Below, one piece after another: positions 35,548 through 44,314 of a stretch of DNA of 64,000 nt. The translations under genes were made by a program, and so were the position numbers. Origin of the DNA: Methylocystis sp. KS32 (GTDB lineage: Bacteria; Pseudomonadota; Alphaproteobacteria; Rhizobiales; Beijerinckiaceae); NCBI GenBank assembly GCA_002862095.1, contig PHSQ01000001.1, positions 992,001 to 1,056,000 on the forward strand, given 5' to 3'. Below the pieces are notes generated by a model. It was not told where the DNA came from, ran no database searches, and saw nothing but the letters and a program-made list of their open reading frames with translations. Positions within the stretch are counted from its first letter, which is position 1, and each line of letters opens with the position of its first letter.

Positions 35548-36348
35548 ATGCGCTCTTCTCGCTTCTGGGCCGAACTTTCGACTCGCGACTTCGCCGCCAT
35601 CGACTGGGAGCGGACGATCGTCGTCGCGCCAGTCGCCGCCGTCGAGCAGCACGGACCTCATCTGCCGCTTGGGGTCGACGCGCAAATCATGGAGGGATGC
35701 GTCTCGCGGGTTGTCGCGCGCCTGCCGAAAGACCTCGATGTGCTCTTCCTGCCCGCCCAGAACATTGGCGTTTCCACCGAACATAAGGGATTTCGCGGCA
35801 CTTTGTCGCTTTCGCCCGCGACGGCGCTGCTGGCCTTGATCGAAATCATGGAGGGCGTCATCGCCGCCGGCGCGAGAAAACTCGTGCTGCTGAGCTCTCA
35901 TGGCGGCAATTCCGCGCTGATTTCCCAAGCCGCGCTGGAATTGCGGGCGCGCCACGGAACGCTGGCGGTCACCTGCTCATGGAGCCGTTTCGGCTACCCG
36001 GACGGGCTTTTCGGCGCCGACGAATTGCGTCACGGCATCCACGGAGGAGAGATCGAGACGTCGCTGATGCTCGCCTTCCGTCCCGAACTCGTCGATATGG
36101 CGCGAGCGCGGAATTTCATACCCGCGAGCAAGGATTTCGAGCGCGACTTCACCTGGCTGCGCGCCGACCGGCCGGCCGGCTTCGGCTGGATGGCGCAGGA
36201 TCTTTGTCCTGCGGGGGTGATGGGGGACGCCTCGAAGGCCACGGCGGAAAAGGGCGTGGCGGCGGCGGATTATTGGGCGACGGCCTTTATCGAACTGCTG
36301 CGGGACGTGGAGGCTTTCGACCTGGAGCGGCTCAAGGACCCGATTTAG
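35548..36348 (+). CDS. Creatininase family protein
   Basis: A 266-residue amidohydrolase-like metalloprotein. Family landmarks: VVAPVAAVEQHGPHLPLGVDAQI (E and H ligands, about 27-50), VSTEHKGFRGTLSL, SSHGGNSALI (about 113-122) and RHGIHGGEIETSLML (about 158-172). Relatives include creatininase, MftE and FAPy deformylase, so the substrate cannot be named. It stands alone upstream of tRNA-Asp. Confidence 0.9.
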   Translation: MRSSRFWAELSTRDFAAIDWERTIVVAPVAAVEQHGPHLPLGVDAQIMEGCVSRVVARLPKDLDVLFLPAQNIGVSTEHKGFRGTLSLSPATALLALIEIMEGVIAAGARKLVLLSSHGGNSALISQAALELRARHGTLAVTCSWSRFGYPDGLFGADELRHGIHGGEIETSLMLAFRPELVDMARARNFIPASKDFERDFTWLRADRPAGFGWMAQDLCPAGVMGDASKATAEKGVAAADYWATAFIELLRDVEAFDLERLKDPI

Positions 36349-36455
36349 CTTCGTTGCTTCCCTTTTTGCGAGCGAAGGCCTCTCTTTATCGGGGGCACGT
36401 CGGGGATTTTCTCCCGCTTGCGGCAACTGTTTTTCAAATTTTAAAAGTTTGAGAA

Positions 36456-36532
<77 letters not shown>

Positions 36533-36731
36533 GCAACACGCTGTTGCGTTGGGGCCGAATAGGACATGCGTTCGGCGAAGTCAACACCTCGAACGCCATT
36601 TGCGGCGCCGTCGCCAAGAACCAATAGCCTCGCGAAGCCTTTTCTTCAGCGCCCCGCTGGACTCGCGCCGCGTCGAGGCCCTATGTCAGGCCCGACCCTC
36701 GATATCTCTACTCCGCCCCGTGCGAAAACTC

Positions 36732-37046
36732 ATGACTGGCGACAGCGCTCCCTCGAAGACCAACAAGAAATTGGTCCCGGATGAACTGGACTTGATCCGC
36801 CGCCGCATCCGTGTCCGCGCCTGGCGCAGGGGGATGCGGGAAATGGACATTATTCTCGGCGAATTCGTCGATGCGCGCGTCGAGACGCTCGACAGCGAGG
36901 AACTGGCGCAACTCGAGGCCCTTCTCGATGCGGAAGACGACCAAGCTTTTCGCTGGTTCAGCTCCGGCGCGGCTCCGGCGTCCCACGACACCTCGCTGTT
37001 TCGCAAGATCGCGGCCTTCCACGCCGAAAAGGACAGAACTTCTTGA
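36732..37046 (+). CDS. sdhE: Succinate dehydrogenase assembly factor 2 (FAD assembly)
   Basis: A 104-residue SdhE/SDHAF2/YgfY protein that helps attach FAD to SdhA. The diagnostic RGxxExD motif is RRGMREMDIILGEF (about 33-46), then LDSEELAQLEALLDAEDDQAFRWF. Starts at ATG 36732. Its stop overlaps the TTG start of mfd, a pairing common in alphaproteobacteria. Confidence 0.94.
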   Translation: MTGDSAPSKTNKKLVPDELDLIRRRIRVRAWRRGMREMDIILGEFVDARVETLDSEELAQLEALLDAEDDQAFRWFSSGAAPASHDTSLFRKIAAFHAEKDRTS

Positions 37047-40000
37047 AACCGCGCACCGATGTCGGCGCCCAGGCGGCGGGAACGTTGAAAACCGCGCTTT
37101 CACGCCTCGACGCGGGAGAAAATCTGCTTTTTGCTCGGGCGCCGGAAGGGTTCGACGCCTTCGTCGCGGCCGATCTTGCGCGCGCGCTTGCCGTCAGGGC
37201 CGAAGGCGAGCCCGCCGTCTTCGTGCATGTGGCGCGGGACGCCTCGCGTTCGGCTCAATTTCGCGAAGCGTTGCGCTTTGCTGCGCCCTTCGTCGAGGTT
37301 CTGGATATTCCCGGCTGGGACTGTCAGCCTTACGACCGCGTTTCGCCGAACGCCGCCATCGCCTCGCGGCGCATGACCGGCCTTTCCCGTCTCGCGCGTT
37401 CAAAATCCTCGGCCGAGCAACCCCGCGCCATCGTCACGACCGTCGATTGTCTTCTCCAGCGCGTGCCCCCGCGCGCGAAAATCGCCGCCGACAGTTTTTC
37501 CGCCGCGCCCGGCAATGTGGTGGAAATGGATGTTTTGACCCACTGGCTGGAGAACAACGGCTTCCTGCGTTCAAGCACGGTGCGCGAACCGGGCGAATAT
37601 GCTCAGCGCGGCGGAATCATCGATCTTTTCGCGCCCAGCATGCCCGTTCCGATCAGGCTGGACTTCTTCGGAAACACATTGGAGTCGATTCGGGCCTTCG
37701 ATTCCGAAACCCAGCGCACGACCGGGCAGCTTCGCGCGCTCGACCTTGTCCCGATGAGCGAATTGCAACTCGTCAGCGAGACGATGCGGCGCTTTCGCCA
37801 GGGATACACCACGCGTTTCGGCGGGGAGACGCGGGGCGACGCGCTCTACGAGGCGATCAGCGAGGGCCGCCGCCACCCCGGCGCGGAACATTGGCTGCCG
37901 CTGTTTTACGAGCGGCTCGACACATTGTTCGATTATTTCGGCGACGCGCCTCTTCTGCTCGACGCCCATTACGACGACGCGGCCAACGAACGGCTGGCCC
38001 AGATCGCGGATTATTATCAGGCGCGCAAGAGCGCTTACGATCTCGATCACACCCGCTCGAACTACAAGCCGCTCGAACCAGGCGAGCTTTATCTCACGCA
38101 GGAGGAGTGGCGGGAGAGACTGGAGAGCCGGGCCCAGGGCCGTTTCTCCCCTTTCGCCGCGCCCGAGGGTGAAACCGCGGCGATAGATTTCGCGGCGCGA
38201 CCAGGCCGGGATTTCGCGCCCGAACGCAATCAGCCGGAAGCGAATGTCTTCGAGGCCGCCGTCGATCATATCAAGGCTCTGGCGGGGAAGGGCAAGACGG
38301 TCGTCGTCGCCGCCTGGTCCGACGGTTCGCGGGAGCGCCTCGGCCATGTGCTGACCGAGCACGGCTTGCAGGCGTCGGCGTTGGCGGCTTCCCTGCCGGC
38401 GGCTTTTTCGCTTGGCAAGGGAAAGATTTCGCTCGCGGTGCTTGGCGTCGAGCACGGCTTCGAGACGGAAGACCTCGCCGTCGTCGGCGAGCAGGACATT
38501 CTCGGCGACAGGCTTGTGCGTCGCCGCCGCAAGGCCAAGCGCGTCGAAAATCTGCTCGGGGAGATCGGTTCTCTCTCCGCGGGCGATCTTGTCGTCCATG
38601 TCGATCACGGCATCGGGCGCTTCGTGGGTCTCGAGTCGATCATCGCCGCGGGCGCTCCCCACGATTGCCTGGAAATCCGTTATGCGGGCGGCGACAAATT
38701 GTTCCTGCCCGTCGAAAACATCGAACTGCTGACGCGCTACGGGTCCGAGGACACAGAAGTCGCGCTCGACCGGCTTGGCGGCGCCGGCTGGCAGGGCCGC
38801 AAAGCGCGGATGAAAAATCGCATCCGCGAAATGGCCAAGGGCTTGATCGCGATCGCGGCGCAAAGAATGCTCAAGCAGGCGCCGAAGCTCGCCCCGCCCG
38901 AAGGGCTCTACGACGAATTCTGCGCCCGCTTTCCCTATGACGAGACCGAAGACCAGGCCGCGGCGATCGAGGCGGTTCTGGACGATCTCGCCTCGGGGCG
39001 ACCGATGGATCGGCTGGTTTGCGGCGACGTGGGCTTCGGCAAAACGGAAGTCGCGCTCCGCGCGGCTTTTTGCACGGCGATCAACGGCAAACAGGTCGCG
39101 GTAGTGACGCCCACGACGTTGCTGGCCCGTCAGCACTATAAGAATTTCTGCGCGCGTTTTTCCGGATTGCCGATCCGTATCGGCCGATTGTCGCGCATGG
39201 TCGGCTCGGCCGAGACGCGAGAGACGAAAAAGCAACTCGGCGAGGGCAGCGTCGACATCCTGATCGGCACCCACGCCATTCTGGGCAAGGGCGTTAACTT
39301 CAAGGATCTGGGGCTCGTCATTGTCGACGAGGAGCAGCATTTCGGCGTCGGTCACAAGGAAAGGCTGAAAGAACTGCGGGCGGAAGTGCATGTGCTGACT
39401 CTGTCGGCGACGCCGATACCGCGCACTTTGCAGCTTGCGATGACCGGCGTGCGCGAACTCTCGTTGATCGCCACGCCACCGGTCGACCGCCTCGCCGTGC
39501 GCAGTTTCGTTTCGCCCTTCGATCCGCTCATCGTGCGCGAAGCGCTTCTGCGCGAGCGATATCGCGGCGGGCAAGCCTTCTTCGTCTGTCCGCGCATCGA
39601 AGACCTCGAAGAAGCGGCCGCCTTCTTGCGCGAAAATATTCCCGAAGCGAAATTCGTCGTCGCCCATGGCCAGATGGCGCCGACGGAACTCGAAGAAAAA
39701 ATGTCGGCCTTCTATGACGGCGGATACGACATTCTGCTTTCGACGACCATCGTCGAATCGGGGCTGGATATTCCAACCGCGAACACGCTGATCGTTTGGC
39801 GCGCGGACATGTTCGGCTTGGCCCAGCTCTATCAATTGCGCGGGCGCGTCGGCCGGGGCAAGACCCGCGCCTATGCGCTTTTCACGACTCCGGCCAATCG
39901 CACCATCACGCCGCAGGCGCAAAAACGTCTCGACGTGCTGCAATCGCTGGATACGCTCGGGGCGGGTTTCCAGCTCGCCACGCACGATCTCGACATTCGT

Positions 40001-40594
40001 GGCGCCGGCAATCTGCTTGGCGACGAACAATCTGGCCATATCAAGGAGGTGGGATACGAACTCTACCAGCAGATGCTGCACGACGCGATCGAGCTTTTGA
40101 AGGCTGGCGTCGAAGAGCCGGAGGAGGAAGCCTGGTCGCCCGCCATCGCTCTTGGCGCACCGGTGACGATCCCCGAAGATTACGTCGCCGATCTCGGTTT
40201 GCGCCTGCAACTTTACCGGCGGCTCTCAACTCTGGAGACCGACGCCGACATCGACAGCTTCGCCGCGGAAATGGTCGACCGGTTCGGGCCGACGCCGCCC
40301 GAAGTGCAACAATTGCTGAAAATCGTGGCGATCAAGGCGCTATGCCGCCGCGCCCATGTCGAAAAGGTCGACGCCGGTCCCAAGGGCGTCATCATCGCGT
40401 TCAAGGACAATCTCTTCGCCGATCCCCCTGGCCTCGTTCGCTTCGTGTCGCAGCCGGGCTCATACGCCAAGGTGCGGCCGGACATGAAAATCGTCTTTGC
40501 GCGCGATTTCGACAGCTTGCGGGAGCGGCTGGAGGGGACCAGGGAGATACTCCGCTCCCTTGTGAACATCGCCGAGAAAAAACAAAAAAAATAA
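37043..40594 (+). CDS. mfd: Transcription-repair coupling factor
   Basis: A 1183-residue DNA translocase that removes stalled RNA polymerase and recruits UvrA. Domains in order: UvrB-like N-terminus (about 20-350, with the VREPGEYAQRGGIIDLF segment), RNA polymerase-interaction domain (about 515-585, GDLVVHVDHGIGRFVGL), helicase motor with Walker A GDVGFGKTEVALRAA (about 656-670), DEEQ box (VIVDEEQHFGVGHKE), motif VI-type TTIVESGLDIPTANTLI and QLRGRVGRG, and the C-terminal TRCF domain. It begins at TTG 37043 overlapping sdhE. No defect is seen. Confidence 0.96.
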   Translation: MKPRTDVGAQAAGTLKTALSRLDAGENLLFARAPEGFDAFVAADLARALAVRAEGEPAVFVHVARDASRSAQFREALRFAAPFVEVLDIPGWDCQPYDRVSPNAAIASRRMTGLSRLARSKSSAEQPRAIVTTVDCLLQRVPPRAKIAADSFSAAPGNVVEMDVLTHWLENNGFLRSSTVREPGEYAQRGGIIDLFAPSMPVPIRLDFFGNTLESIRAFDSETQRTTGQLRALDLVPMSELQLVSETMRRFRQGYTTRFGGETRGDALYEAISEGRRHPGAEHWLPLFYERLDTLFDYFGDAPLLLDAHYDDAANERLAQIADYYQARKSAYDLDHTRSNYKPLEPGELYLTQEEWRERLESRAQGRFSPFAAPEGETAAIDFAARPGRDFAPERNQPEANVFEAAVDHIKALAGKGKTVVVAAWSDGSRERLGHVLTEHGLQASALAASLPAAFSLGKGKISLAVLGVEHGFETEDLAVVGEQDILGDRLVRRRRKAKRVENLLGEIGSLSAGDLVVHVDHGIGRFVGLESIIAAGAPHDCLEIRYAGGDKLFLPVENIELLTRYGSEDTEVALDRLGGAGWQGRKARMKNRIREMAKGLIAIAAQRMLKQAPKLAPPEGLYDEFCARFPYDETEDQAAAIEAVLDDLASGRPMDRLVCGDVGFGKTEVALRAAFCTAINGKQVAVVTPTTLLARQHYKNFCARFSGLPIRIGRLSRMVGSAETRETKKQLGEGSVDILIGTHAILGKGVNFKDLGLVIVDEEQHFGVGHKERLKELRAEVHVLTLSATPIPRTLQLAMTGVRELSLIATPPVDRLAVRSFVSPFDPLIVREALLRERYRGGQAFFVCPRIEDLEEAAAFLRENIPEAKFVVAHGQMAPTELEEKMSAFYDGGYDILLSTTIVESGLDIPTANTLIVWRADMFGLAQLYQLRGRVGRGKTRAYALFTTPANRTITPQAQKRLDVLQSLDTLGAGFQLATHDLDIRGAGNLLGDEQSGHIKEVGYELYQQMLHDAIELLKAGVEEPEEEAWSPAIALGAPVTIPEDYVADLGLRLQLYRRLSTLETDADIDSFAAEMVDRFGPTPPEVQQLLKIVAIKALCRRAHVEKVDAGPKGVIIAFKDNLFADPPGLVRFVSQPGSYAKVRPDMKIVFARDFDSLRERLEGTREILRSLVNIAEKKQKK

Positions 40595-40784
40595 TCGTCT
40601 CGCGCGGCAATCTCGGTTTTCGTTGCGCGAAATCATGAGCCTGCGACGTTATGGCAGGATCTGGGCGGGACAAAATCGCGGACAGAAAGTCGCCTCTGGG
40701 GTAATTTGGAATTGTTCGGAAAAAATCGAAGCGACGGTGGCCAAAGTTCTGAACAACAAAGGATTTCATGGGGTTCGTTCCTAA

Positions 40785-40798
40785 TGGAACGAGTTCCA
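40785..40798. promoter_or_regulatory. Short palindrome upstream of the Spy-like gene
   Basis: TGGAAC-GA-GTTCCA, a perfect 6+6 inverted repeat, lies 64 bp before the ATG of the Met/His-rich exported protein, with GTTCGTTCC just before it. It could be an operator or part of a leader hairpin. No regulator is identified. Confidence 0.3.
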
Positions 40799-40862
40799 CT
40801 TGTTTTCTGAACCGCCGGTCATACCTATGCCGTTGCAAATAATGCGCCCAAGGGAGAGCCTC

Positions 40863-41609
40863 ATGACCTCGAAGAATAAATATTTCAGCAAACATTTCTC
40901 TCATGGCGGCATCGCCATCGCCGCAGCCTTCGTTTTGTTTGCCGCAGGCGCCTCCGCGCAAACTCCTGCTCCTGCTCCCGCGCCCCAGGCGGGCGGCGCG
41001 ATGGGTCAGGGCGGACATGACATGAAAGGAATGGGCGGCATGGGCATGATGGACCATGGCGCGGGCGGGGGTATGAGCCATGGCGGTGGTATGATGCACG
41101 AGATGCTCTGCGGCGTTACCGAGCATGTCGAAGGCGGACTCGCCTATCTCAAGACCGAGTTGAAGCTGACCGATCAGCAACAGGGGGCGTGGAACGGTTT
41201 CGCCGACGCCTATCGCGCCGCTACTCAAAAGACTGCGAAAATGTGCGCCGCAAGCGAAGCGGCTGGCGCGGATCACTCCGCCCATCAGGGCGTGGTTGGA
41301 CATCTAGCGATGATGGAGCGCCACATGAGCGATCATCTCGAATCCATTCGGGCGCTGAAGGCGGCGATCGATCCGCTGTATGCGGCTCTGACCGACGAGC
41401 AAAAGAAGACTGCCGACCATGTTATCACCCATGTGATGGGAGTGGGCATGGAGAAAATGATGGGCGGCATGGGTGGCGGCATGGGTCACGGTGACGGTGG
41501 CGCGGGCGGCATGAGTCACGGCATGGGCGGCATGGATCATGGCGCTGGCGGCGGCATGGGTGGAATGGGTGGAATGGATCATGGCGCCGGCGGCGGCATG
41601 GGACATTAA
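40863..41609 (+). CDS. Spy/CpxP-like exported protein with Met/His/Gly-rich ends
   Basis: A 248-residue exported protein. Signal peptide from ATG 40863 (GGGAGAG upstream), cleavage near ASA-QT. The core has two LTxxQ motifs (KLTDQQQGAW and ALTDEQKKTAD), the mark of the Spy/CpxP family of periplasmic chaperone or stress proteins. Flanking regions (about 35-75 and 195-248) are built of Gly, Met and His (repeats like GGMDHGAGGGMG), as in copper-binding periplasmic proteins. Metal binding is inference. No operon partner in the window. Confidence 0.82.
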   Translation: MTSKNKYFSKHFSHGGIAIAAAFVLFAAGASAQTPAPAPAPQAGGAMGQGGHDMKGMGGMGMMDHGAGGGMSHGGGMMHEMLCGVTEHVEGGLAYLKTELKLTDQQQGAWNGFADAYRAATQKTAKMCAASEAAGADHSAHQGVVGHLAMMERHMSDHLESIRALKAAIDPLYAALTDEQKKTADHVITHVMGVGMEKMMGGMGGGMGHGDGGAGGMSHGMGGMDHGAGGGMGGMGGMDHGAGGGMGH

Positions 41610-41729
41610 GCGGGCGAAGGCTCGGAATGAAACCGGGCTGGATTAGCCCAAGAAACGGTTGCGCGTTGTCGGCGAGGATCTTGGCTCATGAATTTCCGCG
41701 CAAGGACACGCCAATTTCGCTGGACAACG

Positions 41730-41750
41730 CGCCTCTTTAGGCGTTTTGTT
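41730..41750 (+). terminator. Probable rho-independent terminator after the Spy-like gene
   Basis: CGCCT-CTTT-AGGCG followed by TTTTGTT, 120 bp after the stop. The stem is only 5 bp (6 with a G-T pair), but the T run is right. Confidence 0.5.
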
Positions 41751-41772
41751 GCATAAAGATGAGATATCGGGT

Positions 41773-41790
41773 CGGCGCGTTTTCGCGCCG
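41773..41790. other. GC-rich hairpin
   Basis: CGGCGCG-TTTT-CGCGCCG, perfect 7-bp stem with a 4-nt loop, followed by TCTCTTAC. It is a second possible transcript end in the same gap. Confidence 0.35.
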
Positions 41791-42048
41791 TCTCTTACTG
41801 TATCCATAAGCGCCGCGCGGAAGGCCCGAAGGGCAAAAATCCTGGAGGTTGATGCGGCGAGCGGCGACAGCGGTCGAGAGAGGCGCGGGGCCTGTTATTT
41901 CTCGCTTAATCGTGGAGAGTCGCTTTAACCAGCACGGAAACGAGTGACCAGGGTCGTCGATGACGCTCGACCGCGCTGGCGGATCTGACTTTGCGGGCCC
42001 AATCAAAGAAGCGATCGCCATCAACGCAGTTTTTAAGTGGAGGAAGCA

Positions 42049-42432
42049 ATGATGAAGTCTACCCTAGCCGCTGCGGCTATTGTTCTCTTGTCCGGAGCCG
42101 CGGCTCAGGCGGGGACCGTCAGATGGAACATCAGCGAAGAGAACTCCGGAGTGCCCAATGCCCAAGGCGTTTGGAATGTCACGGAGAATGGCGACAAGAT
42201 TTCCGGAACGGCCGAACTCCAGCTCTTGAATGGCAATCCACTTTCTTACAAGTTCGAGGGCGCCCTGAAGGACGGGGTTTGGACGGTGAATATGACCGAT
42301 CGCACCGACGGCAAGAAAGGCTGCGTATGGACCGGCCATTCGCCGTCCGGGGGCGGAACCCAAACGACTGGTCTCCTCGGATACGCCAATTGCGATGGTG
42401 GCGTTAAGATCGTTCTCCGCGCCAGCCACTAA
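42049..42432 (+). CDS. Small exported protein of unknown function
   Basis: A 127-residue protein with a clear signal peptide (MMKSTLAAAAIVLLSGAAAQA, cleavage before GTV). The mature part looks like a beta-rich lipocalin or META-like fold: VRWNISEENSG, TENGDKISGTAELQ, LKDGVWTVNMTDR. Two cysteines (KKGCVWTGHS and GYANCDGG) may pair. Start at ATG 42049 after GGAGGAA; the next codon is also ATG. Family not recognised. Confidence 0.72.
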   Translation: MMKSTLAAAAIVLLSGAAAQAGTVRWNISEENSGVPNAQGVWNVTENGDKISGTAELQLLNGNPLSYKFEGALKDGVWTVNMTDRTDGKKGCVWTGHSPSGGGTQTTGLLGYANCDGGVKIVLRASH

Positions 42433-42541
42433 TGGGGGCGGGCGGCTCCGATAAGCTGCTTTTTTCTTATTTTTGGGGGCGGGCAGATGTCCGGCCCCAA
42501 ATTTCATTTCCATGCTTGTCCGGCGTTTTGCCCTTCTGTTT

Positions 42542-42811
42542 TCAATGAAGCCGGAACTCCCCATCGCGCAGGGTGATTTCGGCCGGCTTTATCATGCCGC
42601 AATGGGCGACGGTGACCGCATGGAGACTTCCTTCGAGGCTGCGGGTCCAGAACTCTAAAAATTTCCGCAGTTTGGGAAACTCCGGTTGAAGATCATACTC
42701 CTGCCAGACGTAGGAATGGATAATTTTCGGGTGGTCCGGCAGCCGATAAAGAATGTTTGCCGTCGTCAGCCCATAGCCCTGAAGCTGCAAACGGAACTCC
42801 CGCGAAGCCAT
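42542..42811 (-). CDS. usg: Usg family protein
   Basis: An 89-residue protein of the Usg family, named from the gene upstream of trpF in Caulobacter and sometimes described as a subunit of phosphoribosylanthranilate isomerase. Family sequence is clear: QLQGYGLTTANILYRLPDHP, then YVWQEYDLQPEFPKLRKFLEFW and EGSLHAVTVAH. No trp gene is nearby here. It is convergent with the small exported protein and divergent from the GroES fusion gene. Confidence 0.88.
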   Translation of the reverse strand: MASREFRLQLQGYGLTTANILYRLPDHPKIIHSYVWQEYDLQPEFPKLRKFLEFWTRSLEGSLHAVTVAHCGMIKPAEITLRDGEFRLH

Positions 42812-42912
42812 GCGATTCTCCTTTCCGTTCGGACGAATTGCTGAAAATTCTAGCCAAGGATTAATGTCGAAGGCAAGCTAGGCTTGTGTAAAATTCATTT
42901 TAAAACAATGCG

Positions 42913-42939
42913 CTAGCAGCAAGTTTGAGTGAGCGCCAA
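42913..42939. promoter_or_regulatory. Degenerate CIRCE (HrcA operator)
   Basis: CTAGCAGCA-N9-GAGCGCCAA matches the CIRCE consensus TTAGCACTC-N9-GAGTGCTAA at 12 of 18 positions (5 left, 7 right) with the exact 9-bp spacing. It lies just upstream of the heat-shock promoter of the GroES fusion gene. The left arm is poor, so binding may be weak or lost. Confidence 0.45.
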
Positions 42940-42955
42940 TTTTTTCGTCGAGCCT

Positions 42956-42984
42956 CTTGAAAGTCGCGCGAGGCGTTCCCACCT
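42956..42984 (+). promoter_or_regulatory. RpoH (sigma-32) heat-shock promoter
   Basis: CTTGAAA (42956-42962) and TCCCACCT (42977-42984) are spaced by 14 bp and fit the sigma-32 consensus CTTGAAA-N13/14-CCCCATNT at all -35 positions and most of -10. It is placed about 60 bp before the GroES start, as in groESL operons. Confidence 0.65.
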
Positions 42985-43046
42985 CGCCGCCGAGGCTCGA
43001 GAAGGCCTCGCTTTCGTCATTTCAGACTTTCCTGGGGAGAAGCTTC

Positions 43047-43862
43047 ATGAAGTTTCGTCCATTGCAGGATCGCGTCCTCGTTCGTCGCATTGAGGCCGAC
43101 GAACGCAGCAAGGGCGGCATCATCATCCCAGATGCGGCCAAGGAGCCGCAGGAGGGAGAAATTGTCGCGACTGGAGCCGGCGCCTGCGACGACAGCGGAA
43201 AATTGATTCCTCTCGACCTCAAGGCGGGCGACCGTGTGCTGTTCGGCAAATGGTCCGGAACCGAGGTCAAGATCGAGGGCAAAGACCTGTTAATCAGGAA
43301 GGAAAGCGACATCCTTGGCGTGATCGAGGCGCCTGCCTCGAACCAGAAAAAGGCGGTCGGCGTCGCGGTGATCCGCGTCGGCGTCGCGACGGAAGTCGAA
43401 GTCAAGGAGAAGAAGGACCGCGTCGACGACGCGCTGAACGCCACCCGCGCCGCAGTGGAAGAAGGCGTTCTGCCGGGCGGCGGCGTCGCCTTGCTTCGCG
43501 CGCTGAAGGCGCTCGACGCGCTCAAGCCCGAGAATGGCGATCAGCGCACCGGCGTCGACATCGTTCGCAAGGCCATCCAATGGCCGGCGCGTCAGATCGT
43601 CGACAACGCCGGCGACGACGGCGCCGTCGTAGTTGGCAAGCTGATGGAGTCGAAGGATTATGGCTTCGGCTACGACGCCCAGAACGGCGTTTACGGCGAC
43701 CTGGTCAAGCTCGGCATCATCGACCCGACCAAGGTCGTGCGCACCGCGCTGCAGGACGCGGCCTCGGTCGCCGGACTGTTGATCACGACGGAAGCGATGG
43801 TCACCGAAGTTCCAAAAAAAGAATCCCCGCAGGCCCTGCCCGCCGGAGGGATGGACTACTGA
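43047..43862 (+). CDS. GroES fused in frame to the C-terminal third of GroEL (chaperonin chimera)
   Basis: A 271-residue in-frame chimera. Residues 1 to about 96 are a complete GroES ([60 protein letters not shown]). After a short join (PASNQKKA) the sequence continues as GroEL from about E. coli residue 375 ([41 protein letters not shown]) to a normal C-terminus ending GGMDY. About 370 GroEL residues are missing: the N-terminal equatorial ATP site and the whole apical domain. It cannot be a working GroEL; the GroES part could still work. Ribosome site GGGGAGAAG and heat-shock promoter are intact. Most likely a deleted second groESL copy; a selected fusion is not excluded. Confidence 0.9.
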   Translation: MKFRPLQDRVLVRRIEADERSKGGIIIPDAAKEPQEGEIVATGAGACDDSGKLIPLDLKAGDRVLFGKWSGTEVKIEGKDLLIRKESDILGVIEAPASNQKKAVGVAVIRVGVATEVEVKEKKDRVDDALNATRAAVEEGVLPGGGVALLRALKALDALKPENGDQRTGVDIVRKAIQWPARQIVDNAGDDGAVVVGKLMESKDYGFGYDAQNGVYGDLVKLGIIDPTKVVRTALQDAASVAGLLITTEAMVTEVPKKESPQALPAGGMDY

Positions 43863-44222
43863 TAAACTGCGGCGCTCGCTTCCACGGGCGCCGTTTTTCC
43901 GAAGGTAAGAGACTGGCGTGGGGCGATATGCTTTTGCGTCTTCTGCTCGTCATTTTCCTGATTGCTCCCACACCCCTTTTTGCCGGCGGTTTGCCGACAC
44001 ACGCCAGGGAATCCGTAGCTCCTGTCGTGCGCGCGGTGACGCCCGGCGTCGTCAATATCGCGACGCATAAAGTTGAATCGGTCGATGTTCCCCTTCTTCG
44101 CGATCCCTTGCTCGAGCAATTTTTTGAAATGCCGACTGCGCGCCTGCGGCGTGAGACGACCTCCGCCGGTTCGGGCGTCATCGTCGACGCCGAAAACGGT
44201 TATATCCTGACCAATGATGGAG

Positions 44223-44233
44223 TGGATGCCCCC
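44223..44233 (+). repeat. Left subterminal inverted repeat of the IS element
   Basis: TGGATGCCCCC, an exact 11-bp inverted match to 45608-45618. It begins 4-5 bp inside the left junction. Confidence 0.85.
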
Positions 44234-44314
44234 TCCTGACGGCATCGAATGTGCCAAGGTGGTGATGTTTTCGCATCCCACGAACGGAGAGAGCATCCAA
44301 CGGAGAGAGCATCC

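Larger units (their letters stand above)
41610..42048. other. Intergenic region between two exported-protein genes
   Basis: 439 bp with no credible coding sequence. It holds a probable terminator for the Spy-like gene and a second hairpin (separate entries), then AT-poor sequence up to a GTGGAGGAA ribosome site at about 42037-42045 for the next gene. No promoter could be picked with confidence. Confidence 0.5.

Noticed and set aside
37571-40210. An 879-codon open frame antisense to mfd
   Set aside because: Shadow of a GC-rich coding strand: the opposite frame stays open by codon bias. Mfd on the forward strand is unmistakable, and the antisense translation is Arg/Asp/His-rich with no family features.
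41462-41600. Tandem DNA repeat
   Set aside because: The repetitive DNA simply encodes the Gly-Met-His-rich C-terminus of the Spy-like protein; it lies within the coding frame.
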